Below, in pieces: positions 18,719 to 26,307 of a stretch of DNA of 51,247 nt (position 1 is its first letter; each line of letters starts with the position of its first letter). This stretch comes from Bacteroidota bacterium (GTDB lineage: Bacteria; Bacteroidota; Bacteroidia; B-17B0; Aurantibacillaceae). Where the stretch lies: the NCBI GenBank assembly GCA_030681615.1, contig JAUXSA010000082.1, positions 1 through 51,247 of the forward strand. The letters are read 5' to 3'. The position numbers and the translations under genes were made by a program. The notes beneath the pieces were generated by a model. The model saw only the letters and a list, made by a program, of their open reading frames with translations. It made no database searches and was not told the origin of the DNA.

Positions 18719-18988
18719 TTACTTACGGATATCTAATGTTTTGATGATAGCACGGTAACGCATTAGATCGTTTTTCTTTAAATAATCTAATAACGCACGA
18801 CGCTTACCTACTAAGTTCAATAAAGAACGTTGTGTACCAAAATCTTTTTTGTTGTTTTTTAAATGACCGGTTAAATGATCAATACGTAGAGTAAATAACG
18901 CAATTTGCGATTCTGAGCTCCCGGTATTTTTTTCAGCCCCTCCGTGTTTTTTGAAAATGTCTTTCTTTACTTGTGATGATAAATACAT
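18719..18988 (-). CDS. rpsO: 30S ribosomal protein S15
   Basis: An 89-residue ribosomal protein, the standard length for S15. It binds 16S rRNA helices 20-22 and nucleates the central platform of the 30S subunit. The typical features are visible: TGSSESQIALFTLRIDHLTGHL, KDFGTQRSLLNLVGKRRALL and a DYLKKNDLMRYRAII C-terminal part. It has a strong promoter upstream (19012-19041) and an intrinsic terminator downstream, then pnp. Confidence 0.98.
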   Translation of the reverse strand: MYLSSQVKKDIFKKHGGAEKNTGSSESQIALFTLRIDHLTGHLKNNKKDFGTQRSLLNLVGKRRALLDYLKKNDLMRYRAIIKTLDIRK

Positions 18989-19011
18989 TGTTGTCGTTTT
19001 TTTTAAGGATA

Positions 19012-19041
19012 CAAAGATAGCATTATTTAAAGAAGTCCAAA
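19012..19041 (-). promoter_or_regulatory. rpsO promoter (TTTG-N18-TATCTTTG)
   Basis: On the minus strand a perfect -33 TTTG is followed after 18 nt by a perfect -7 box TATCTTTG (TAnnTTTG), 23 nt before the rpsO ATG. This is the best match to the Bacteroidota primary-sigma promoter in the window. Confidence 0.75.
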
Positions 19042-19051
19042 AATTATTTGC

Positions 19052-19204
19052 TTAATTCTTCACTATTTTAGACACTTTTATCGCTTTTTCACCCTCTTTT
19101 ACATACACAAAATAGATCCCCTTTGCTTCATTATTTAGGGAAATTGTGTTGTTTTCAGAGGTAACTGCCTGTTTTTTAACCAAAACGCCTAGGCGGCTCC
19201 GAAA
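19052..19204 (-). pseudogene. Orphan T9SS type A sorting-tail remnant
   Basis: A minus-strand frame ending TAA at 19052-19054 reads as the end of a T9SS sorting domain: LGVLVKKQAV, NNTISLNNEAKGIYFVYV, then IKVSKIVKN. It aligns without gaps over 48 residues to the tail of the adjacent 858-residue protein, with 21 identities by my count. It has no start codon or body, and the neighbouring gene's stop and terminator lie before it. The frame is the same as that gene's and stays open between the two stops. It is most likely the leftover 3' end of a deleted or recombined paralogue. Confidence 0.65.
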
Positions 19205-19205
19205 T

Positions 19206-19246
19206 CTTACAAAAAAAGCCCCTACTTTTTTTGTAAGGGCTTTTAA
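19206..19246 (-). terminator. Terminator of the 858-aa T9SS gene, with competing stem
   Basis: AAAAGCCC/GGGCTTTT forms an 8-bp stem followed by T residues on the minus strand, 20 nt after the stop. The same DNA can form a mutually exclusive 12-bp stem, CTTACAAAAAAA/TTTTTTTGTAAG. Confidence 0.7.
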
Positions 19247-19264
19247 AAGATATGTAGATGTAAA

Positions 19265-21841
19265 TTATTGTTTCACAACTTTAGAAACATGAATGGTTTT
19301 ATTATTCTCTGTTACATAAATAAGATAAACTCCGTTTGACTGATCATTTAAATAGATCTCATTTTTTCCGGAATTGATCTTTTGACTCTTCACTTTTGCA
19401 CCAATCACATTATAGATATCGATACTAATAGTGCCGGTTGAATTTGTAATATCTAGCATAAATACACCGTTAGTTGGATTTGGGAAAATACTTATTAATG
19501 CAGAGGAGCCTGTATTTTCGTTAATGCCCACACAGGCATTAACTATTTGACTTACATTAAATGTATGAGAACAACCAACCGAGTTTGTTCCAACAACTGT
19601 GTAGGTTATTGAAGCAGTGGGTGAGAGAACAGTTGAAATTGTACTCGTTACCGAACTTGCCGTAAAATTAGCGGGCGCTGCGCTTGAAAGTAAAGTGTAA
19701 TTTACGGCTCCAACCGCGGTTAAAGTGGTTGATTCTCCTTTACAAATTGCAGGAGGGTTTGCCGAAGCTGATACAGTTGGATTTGGATTTACAACTAAAT
19801 TAATTGTTTGTGTTCCAACACAACCCAACGAATTGGTTCCTGCAATTGAATAAGAAGTTGCAACCGATGGCGAAACAATAATATTAATAGCATTCGATCC
19901 TGTGTTCCAGGTATAAGAATTGGCACCACCTGCCGAAAGGTTGGCAGAGTTACCAATACAAATTGAAGTAGGACTATTAATTGTTATGGACGGTATATTC
20001 ATTGCAACAGCAACGGTACCTGTACTGCTACAACCAATACTATTTGTACCTAAAACACTAAATGTTGTGGCAACAGTTGGGTTAGCAGTTGTTACGGTAG
20101 TTGTAGCGGCAGTACTCCATGTATATGTATCTGCACCGTTTGCAGTTAAACTTACAGGGCTTCCGGGGCAAATGGCTGTAGGACTTGCTATCGCTGTTAC
20201 AGTTGGTGATGGATTAATTGCAAGTGAAATAGAGGCGCTTGCCATACAGCCAACACTGTTAGTTCCAACAACAGAATAAGTGGTAGCTACAGTTGGAGAT
20301 ACACTAATAGTTGGTGATATAGGGCCAGTATTCCATGTATATGTACTGGCACCTACGCCTGTTAATGTTATTGATGCACCATCGCAAACTACTGATGAAG
20401 GGCTTGTGGCGCTTATGGTTGTTGTGTGCGAGAAGACACCTTCAATTTCAAAATAACCTAAGTTCTGGGTTAAGCTGCTTATAAAGCCACCTCCAATTAC
20501 AGAAGTATAATAAATAGTGGTAGGCACAAATGGGGCAGGAGATGCGGCTAAAGGAAAATAACCTAATGTTGCATTTGCTGGTTGGGCTAAGCCAATGTAA
20601 TAAGTACCAGGCGTTAAATTTTGCGGCGTCATTGTAAATGTTTGTATTAAACCATACATGGGCGCAGTTATTGTTATTGTATTTGTTGTTGCCAGAATAA
20701 CTCCACCTGAATTCATTAACACACAATAAACAGAATTACCTGCATTTTGTGTGGCACTACCTATCCTTATACCAATTGCATTTAATGTGGATGTAATAGG
20801 GTTTACATATCTGCTTGCAATAATTCCTGATGCGGTATTAAAACCAACAGAGCTTGAAAAGATCTGGCTTGGTTGCATTTGGCACCAGGTATTACAGGTT
20901 ACACTTTGTGTGTATACTTTTTGATCATTTAAAAGATTTTGATCCGGCAAGGTGGAAACCGATATGGTATTTATACCACCCGCAGTTGGATTAAAAGATG
21001 CAAAATTCACTTGTATGCTTGATCCTGCCGCTAACGTAGAAATTGTTTGAGTATTTGCAAAAGTATTTGCACCTCCAATATTTAGCGAAATAGGGATGTT
21101 GGTTAATAGTGTGTTACTTGCATTTTTTATTACTGCACTTATAATATGAGGCGAATTAAAACTCCCAACAACTTTACCTGGAGCAATAATACCTGTAACC
21201 TGTACGTCATTAGTAGCTGAGTTAGCAGCACCAAAAATAAAACAAGGTCTGAAGTTTGTATTTCCTAAAATTGCCGGAGCAGGTGCAATCGTTGTAGAGG
21301 CACTTGCACCACCAACAGGCATAGTGTTATCAGCTGCATAAGTTGCAAAGCCAGAACTGTATGGACCGGCACAAGCCCAGTCAAAGGCAACATAAATTCC
21401 TCCGCCCGTGTAGGTAAATGTTGGTGCTAATGCAAGATTAATTGATGTAGTTCCTGCTGAAACAGGAACTGTCATATTACCATTATATACTGTAGCCATA
21501 CCTGTAATTGCAGTAGCCCATGAAGTGCCTTTTAAATAACTAACATCAGTTGTGTTTTGAAGGTATACTGTAAAACTTCCTGTTACCGGAACTCCTGTAA
21601 CTCCTGTTGTAAGTGTAAAACCAAGCGATGAAACGTTGGTGCCGGTTACTAAAGCGGTTAATTCAGACGCAGGAACCAGGTAACAGCCTCTTAAAAAAGC
21701 ATGCGAAGCATTTCCGTTAGGAGCCCTTGATTGGGTTGTAGCTCCATTACCTACAGGAGCAACTACTGAAAGATTAACCTGTCCAAAAATTGAGGCCAGG
21801 TTTATTATTAAAGCAAATAAGATCAAGTAAATTTTTTTCAT
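19265..21841 (-). CDS. Secreted Ig-repeat protein with T9SS type A sorting domain
   Basis: An 858-residue exported protein. A signal peptide (about 1-20) precedes an N-terminal region of about 190 residues of unknown fold (FLRGCYLVPASELTALVTG onward). A CARDB-like domain follows (about 210-320, VQVTGIIAPGKVVGSFNSP to LPDQNLLNDQKVY), then a domain of about 140 residues. Four Ig-like repeats come next, each starting near a C-x-G-x-S pattern and containing TYTWNTG and GTNSxGC. The last 80 residues are a type A sorting domain (ISIFPNPTNGVFML, NGVYLIYV, VSKVVKQ). A surface adhesin or structural role is inferred. A duplicate sorting tail lies just downstream in the same frame. Confidence 0.85.
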   Translation of the reverse strand: MKKIYLILFALIINLASIFGQVNLSVVAPVGNGATTQSRAPNGNASHAFLRGCYLVPASELTALVTGTNVSSLGFTLTTGVTGVPVTGSFTVYLQNTTDVSYLKGTSWATAITGMATVYNGNMTVPVSAGTTSINLALAPTFTYTGGGIYVAFDWACAGPYSSGFATYAADNTMPVGGASASTTIAPAPAILGNTNFRPCFIFGAANSATNDVQVTGIIAPGKVVGSFNSPHIISAVIKNASNTLLTNIPISLNIGGANTFANTQTISTLAAGSSIQVNFASFNPTAGGINTISVSTLPDQNLLNDQKVYTQSVTCNTWCQMQPSQIFSSSVGFNTASGIIASRYVNPITSTLNAIGIRIGSATQNAGNSVYCVLMNSGGVILATTNTITITAPMYGLIQTFTMTPQNLTPGTYYIGLAQPANATLGYFPLAASPAPFVPTTIYYTSVIGGGFISSLTQNLGYFEIEGVFSHTTTISATSPSSVVCDGASITLTGVGASTYTWNTGPISPTISVSPTVATTYSVVGTNSVGCMASASISLAINPSPTVTAIASPTAICPGSPVSLTANGADTYTWSTAATTTVTTANPTVATTFSVLGTNSIGCSSTGTVAVAMNIPSITINSPTSICIGNSANLSAGGANSYTWNTGSNAINIIVSPSVATSYSIAGTNSLGCVGTQTINLVVNPNPTVSASANPPAICKGESTTLTAVGAVNYTLLSSAAPANFTASSVTSTISTVLSPTASITYTVVGTNSVGCSHTFNVSQIVNACVGINENTGSSALISIFPNPTNGVFMLDITNSTGTISIDIYNVIGAKVKSQKINSGKNEIYLNDQSNGVYLIYVTENNKTIHVSKVVKQ

Positions 21842-21961
21842 ATTTTATTATTTTATAGATAAATATATAAAATATTTTTAGTCGTCTACCATTTTTAACG
21901 TTTAAACGAAAACCACCTACATCGATGCAGGTCAGTATTGATAAGACTTCTAGGAGGTTTA

Positions 21962-21992
21962 AAAATAAAAGAGCTTCCTAAATGGAAGCCCT
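21962..21992 (-). terminator. Intrinsic terminator of the transaldolase gene
   Basis: Stem GCTTCC/GGAAGC with a 5-nt loop and a T-rich tract on the minus strand, about 10 nt past the stop at 22002. Confidence 0.8.
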
Positions 21993-22001
21993 TTGTTTAG
22001 A

Positions 22002-22649
22002 TTATTTTTTTGCGTCTGCCAAAAATTGGGCAAGACCAATATCCGTTAAAGGATGTTTTAATAAAGCGGTAATCGCACTTAAAGGCGCAGTTATTACATC
22101 GGCACCAATTTTAGCACACTCAATAATATGCATTGGGTGACGAACGCTTGCCGCTAAAATTTCAGTTTCGTAACCATAGTTATCATAAATGATACGGATA
22201 TCTTCTATTAATTTTAAGCCGTCTGTACTAACATCATCTAATCTGCCAATAAAAGGCGACATATACGTAGCTCCTGCTTTAGCAGCTAGTAAAGCTTGCC
22301 CTGCAGAGAATACTAAAGTGCAATTTGTTTTAATGCCAGCCTCAGTAAAATATTTAATGGCTTTAACACCATCTTTTATCATAGGTATTTTTACCACAAT
22401 GCGCGGGTGTAATTTCGCCAAAGCTTCGCCTTCTTTAACCATACCATCAAAATCTGTAGAAATAACTTCCGCACTCACATCACCGGTAACAATATTGCAG
22501 ATATCTACATAGTGTTTTAAAATATTTTCCTGGCCTTTAATGCCTTCTTTCGCCATTAGTGATGGGTTAGTAGTTACACCATCCAAAACACCAAGATCTT
22601 GTGCTTCTTTAATTTGAGCCAGATTAGCTGTATCGATAAAAAATTTCAT
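22002..22649 (-). CDS. fsa: Small transaldolase / fructose-6-phosphate aldolase family
   Basis: A 215-residue class I aldolase of the short MipB/TalC/FSA group (TIGR00875). Visible motifs are [26 protein letters not shown], the Schiff-base Lys in VVKIP (K87), [29 protein letters not shown] and [12 protein letters not shown]. Members act either as transaldolase in the pentose phosphate pathway or as fructose-6-phosphate aldolase; sequence alone does not separate these safely, and transaldolase is the likelier role in Bacteroidota. It has its own terminator and no obvious operon partner. Confidence 0.93.
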   Translation of the reverse strand: MKFFIDTANLAQIKEAQDLGVLDGVTTNPSLMAKEGIKGQENILKHYVDICNIVTGDVSAEVISTDFDGMVKEGEALAKLHPRIVVKIPMIKDGVKAIKYFTEAGIKTNCTLVFSAGQALLAAKAGATYMSPFIGRLDDVSTDGLKLIEDIRIIYDNYGYETEILAASVRHPMHIIECAKIGADVITAPLSAITALLKHPLTDIGLAQFLADAKK

Positions 22650-22738
22650 AGTTAAATAATTTTTGCAGCCATAAAGTTATGCAATAGATAAAGAGTTTTC
22701 CCGAAAATACTATTAACACTTAGGTTGATTTGTAAACA

Positions 22739-23965
22739 CTACACGTTACAATTTTGAGAACAAAGCCAGGCTGTGCTCCATGCACTTTGAAAATTAAAGC
22801 CTCCTGTGATCCCGTCAATATTTAAAACCTCACCACAAAAAAATAAATTAGGCACCAGTTTACTTTGCATGGTCTTAAAATCTATTTCTTTTAAATTTAC
22901 ACCACCACAGGTAACAAATTCTTCTTTAAAAGTAGTTTTACCTTCCATTTTAAATTCGCTGTTACAAAGTTGCTCGGTTAATTTATTTATTTGCTTGTAA
23001 CTTATTTCGGCCCAGGGCTTAGTGTTATCAATAGCTGCCGAGTGACATAGAAATTCCCACAGCCTTTTTGGAAGATCAAATAAAGGATTTGTGTACGGAA
23101 GCGCCTTGTGCTTTTCTTTTTGACTTTGTTTTAAAATAACATCTACCTCGTTTGGTTTTAATGGAAACACCCAATTCACAAAAATGCTGGCATTATAATG
23201 TAAATCATAAAACTCTTTAGCAGCAAATGCTGAAAGTTTTAAAACAGCTGGTCCGCTTAAGCCCCAATGAGTAATTAAAATCGGCCCACTGTAATTTAAT
23301 TTGCTCCCTGCAATTTTTACCTGCGCGTTTTGTACACTAATTCCTTGTAGATCTTTTTTTATTTCTTCACGAGGCAAATTAATAGTGAACAAACTAGGTA
23401 TAGGCTCATCAACTGCGTGTCCAAGATCTTTAATTATTTGATAAGCGGAAAGTTTGTTATGTCCGCCTAGCGCACAAATAACGGCGTTTGCAGAATAAGT
23501 AATTTGATCTGTTTTTACGATAAAAAGATCTTCTTTTTTTTGAATAGAGAGAACGTCGCAAGAAGTTTTTATTTCAATATTAAGTTCAGAAGTTAGCTTT
23601 AAAAAAAGGTCAACTATGGTTTGACTGCTGTTAGAGTAGGGAAACATTCTGCCATCTTCTTCCGTTCTTAAAACAACGCCTTGCTGTCTGAACCATTCAA
23701 TAGTTTCTGTTACACTGAATTTTGAAAATACCTGTTGTAATTCTTTATTACCTCTCGGATAATTTTTTACAAGCTCAGAATTCTCAAAACAATGATGGGT
23801 AACATTGCATCTGCCACCGCCCGAAACTTTTACTTTTGAAAGTAACTTATTTGTTTTTTCTAAAATGGTAATAACATAATTAGGTTCGCGCATAGCTAAA
23901 TTAATAGCTGCAAAAAAACCTGCTGCACCTCCACCAATTACAATTATGTTTTTTTTATGACTGAT
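22739..23965 (-). CDS. HI0933/BaiN-type FAD-dependent oxidoreductase, apparent ATC start
   Basis: A flavoprotein of the HI0933/TIGR00275 family with SGGGRCNVTH, EDGRMFPYSNSSQTIVD, HWGLSGPAVLKLS and a C-terminal second FAD motif (CGEVLNIDGITGGFNFQSAW). The first in-frame ATG (23893) would cut off the N-terminal Rossmann motif. The frame stays open upstream and encodes NIIVIGGGAAGFFAAINLA, clearly part of the protein. No ATG, GTG or TTG precedes this; the codon at 23963-23965 is ATC, overlapping the preceding stop as TAATC, exactly where a coupled TAATG would be expected. With it the protein has 408 residues, the family's usual length. It is second in an operon after the MMPL gene. Confidence 0.85.
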   Translation of the reverse strand: MSHKKNIIVIGGGAAGFFAAINLAMREPNYVITILEKTNKLLSKVKVSGGGRCNVTHHCFENSELVKNYPRGNKELQQVFSKFSVTETIEWFRQQGVVLRTEEDGRMFPYSNSSQTIVDLFLKLTSELNIEIKTSCDVLSIQKKEDLFIVKTDQITYSANAVICALGGHNKLSAYQIIKDLGHAVDEPIPSLFTINLPREEIKKDLQGISVQNAQVKIAGSKLNYSGPILITHWGLSGPAVLKLSAFAAKEFYDLHYNASIFVNWVFPLKPNEVDVILKQSQKEKHKALPYTNPLFDLPKRLWEFLCHSAAIDNTKPWAEISYKQINKLTEQLCNSEFKMEGKTTFKEEFVTCGGVNLKEIDFKTMQSKLVPNLFFCGEVLNIDGITGGFNFQSAWSTAWLCSQNCNV

Positions 23966-26217
23966 TATTTTTTCTTTTTACTGTAAATTAAAAATAACAG
24001 AACGGGTAATAAAAAAATATCGGCAAGTACAGCAATTATTACTGTTATGCAAATTAAGAAACCGAAATAAAAGGTGCTCTGAAAGTCGCTGATCATAAGT
24101 GTCATAAAACCACCTAATAAAATGAAAGTAGTTAAAATAATGGGTTTTCCTGTTTCAAAATAGGTGCGCTTAAATGCATACATCAAACTCTTGCCATAAC
24201 CCAATTCTATTTTTAAACGCGAAATAAAATGTATGGTATCATCGGTTGCAATACCAAATGCAATACTAAAAACTAATGAGGTTGCTGCTTTTAATTCTAT
24301 GCCTGCATAACCCATAATGCCTCCAATAATAACCAATGGTATAACGTTTGGTATTATAAAAACCAACACCATGCGCCAGCTCCGGTGCAGAAAGAATGTG
24401 AGTATACCAATAACCAGCAACGAGAATAAAAAGCCCTGCGTCATGTTATTTACCATGTACTCGTTGTTTCTGTCTATTAAATGTGCAGCACCGGTAATTT
24501 CAAATTGCAATAAATTGGTGTTCACATTTTTTTCTATAAAAGCAATTAAATTAAGATTGTGTTGTGTTGCCTGCAAACTGCCCATATCTCTAATCTTAGC
24601 GCTGATCCTTGTTTTTCGCCCGTCGGATGTTATCAAACGTTTTACATCGCGGTTCTTTTTATTGCTTTTTAATTGTTCGGAAATGGGTTCATAATCTTCA
24701 CTCTTAGGAAATTTTAAATTGTAATTATCGTTAGAATTTTGATAAATAGATTTTACTAAACTAGATGGCGATAATAAAAATCCGGCATCGTATTCTTTCC
24801 GTATAAAATCATCTACTTTGTTTAGTTCTGTTATTACATCATAATCCCAAACCGATTTGTTCTTATCTTTCACAGTTATTAAGATCTCAAATGGCCTTAC
24901 GCCACTATAGTTCTTATCAAAGAACATAAAATCCTGTTTTATTTTTACTTTTTCGCTGAGGTCTTCCAATAAAATATTATTTACTTTTATTTTAGTTATA
25001 CCAATTATAGATAACACAAGTATTACACTGGTAATAACCAATATTGTTTTTTGGTGGCGGAAGATCCAGAACAACCCGGTGCGCATTAAATTATGCGTTC
25101 GATTATTGGCGCCATGCACCGTAACTAATTTTTTTGGTGTAAAAAAATACAAGAGTGATGGGAGCAAGGTGTAGGTTAAGATAAATGCAATGGTAACACC
25201 AACCGAAGTATAGATTCCAAATTCTTTTATTGGTTTTATGCTTGAAAAAAGTAATGATAAAAAACCCACAACGGTTGTAAGTAAAGTTAAAAAAGTTGGA
25301 AAACCAACTTCTTTTAAGATCAGTGAATAAATTTTTCCCCGATCTGTACCTTTTGCTAATTCTTCAAAATACTTTGAGAAAAAATGTACTACATCGCTCA
25401 TACCGGCAATAAATATCATGGTAGGCAACATAACTGTCATGATGTCTATTGATTTGCCGCAGAGTTTCATTATTCCTAATGTCCATAAAATGGAAATAAG
25501 CACAATAATAACAGGCACAATAATACCGTATATACTTCTAAAACTAAACCATAAAAAAAGAACGATCACTACAAAAGAAAGACAAATAAAAACAACAAAT
25601 TCTTTTTGCAGATTTTTGAGGTATACGTTCTGCGCAAAGATCCTCCCCACATAATGGATCTCGTCAAATTTAAAATCCTTTAAAGTGCTTTCAATGCCTG
25701 TAGCAAGCGAATCGCTTTTTAATTTGGATAAAAGATCATCTGTTTTTATGTAAATACTAATTGATTTTGCATTGAGCGGAAAAAAAGAACCTACCAAATG
25801 TGTCGATTGGTATATGGCAATGCTATCCTCTTTATAAAGTTCTTCGTTCTGAAAGTGGAGGACATTTGTTTGCACCGGTACAAGGCCTCCCAACGAAAGT
25901 GTTTTTAGATTGGTAGGTGAGGTTACTCTTTGAACATATCGCAGGCGTGATAATTGTCGTGTTAAGCTATCTACTTTCAATAAAAAATCCTTTCTAAAAA
26001 TGCCTTTAGTGTTTTCTACAGCAACCAGGGCAAATTCGTTATCGTACTCAAATGTTTTACGGTAGTTGTTATAAACCTCTAACTCATGATCCTCGTTAGG
26101 AAAAAAAGCTTCAAAATCATAATCAAACTGAATATTCTGGAGCTTGTAAACGCAGAAAAGTGAGAATACAAGAACAAAAACAATTATTATTAAATTATAT
26201 GTTTTTTGATTTCTAAT
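23965..26217 (-). CDS. MMPL/RND-family exporter, start codon problematic
   Basis: A large RND-type membrane protein with two MMPL halves: two clusters of about six membrane segments with periplasmic loops, and conserved MLPTMIFIAGMSDVVHFFSK and AFGIATDDTIHFISR segments. The first TTG (25980) would remove the first membrane helix. The frame remains open upstream and encodes ALIRNQKTYNLIIIVFVLVF and then DYDFEAFFPNEDHELEVYNN, a normal RND N-terminus. No ATG/GTG/TTG lies in that frame after the stop at 26236. Candidates are ATT at 26217, or the ATG at 26233, which is out of frame by one base. It is followed by the flavoprotein gene with a 1-nt overlap. The substrate is unknown. Confidence 0.82.
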   Translation of the reverse strand: MRNQKTYNLIIIVFVLVFSLFCVYKLQNIQFDYDFEAFFPNEDHELEVYNNYRKTFEYDNEFALVAVENTKGIFRKDFLLKVDSLTRQLSRLRYVQRVTSPTNLKTLSLGGLVPVQTNVLHFQNEELYKEDSIAIYQSTHLVGSFFPLNAKSISIYIKTDDLLSKLKSDSLATGIESTLKDFKFDEIHYVGRIFAQNVYLKNLQKEFVVFICLSFVVIVLFLWFSFRSIYGIIVPVIIVLISILWTLGIMKLCGKSIDIMTVMLPTMIFIAGMSDVVHFFSKYFEELAKGTDRGKIYSLILKEVGFPTFLTLLTTVVGFLSLLFSSIKPIKEFGIYTSVGVTIAFILTYTLLPSLLYFFTPKKLVTVHGANNRTHNLMRTGLFWIFRHQKTILVITSVILVLSIIGITKIKVNNILLEDLSEKVKIKQDFMFFDKNYSGVRPFEILITVKDKNKSVWDYDVITELNKVDDFIRKEYDAGFLLSPSSLVKSIYQNSNDNYNLKFPKSEDYEPISEQLKSNKKNRDVKRLITSDGRKTRISAKIRDMGSLQATQHNLNLIAFIEKNVNTNLLQFEITGAAHLIDRNNEYMVNNMTQGFLFSLLVIGILTFFLHRSWRMVLVFIIPNVIPLVIIGGIMGYAGIELKAATSLVFSIAFGIATDDTIHFISRLKIELGYGKSLMYAFKRTYFETGKPIILTTFILLGGFMTLMISDFQSTFYFGFLICITVIIAVLADIFLLPVLLFLIYSKKKK

Positions 26218-26254
26218 GAGCGCAAATTTACATACTTAATAGTAAATAAAAACT

Positions 26255-26262
26255 TATATTTG
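26255..26262 (+). promoter_or_regulatory. Candidate pruA promoter -7 box
   Basis: TATATTTG matches TAnnTTTG, 45 nt before the pruA ATG. A weak -33-like TTTA lies 24 nt upstream at 26227-26230. Confidence 0.45.
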
Positions 26263-26307
26263 AGTCTTGTTTAAGTAAATTTTACATTCAACTATAAATT
26301 TAAAATT

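Noticed and set aside
23891-23893. ATG as start of the HI0933-type flavoprotein
   Set aside because: It would remove the N-terminal dinucleotide-binding GGGAAG motif that is encoded in frame upstream.
25978-25980. TTG as start of the MMPL exporter
   Set aside because: It would delete the first membrane helix and about 79 residues of clearly homologous N-terminus encoded upstream in the same frame.
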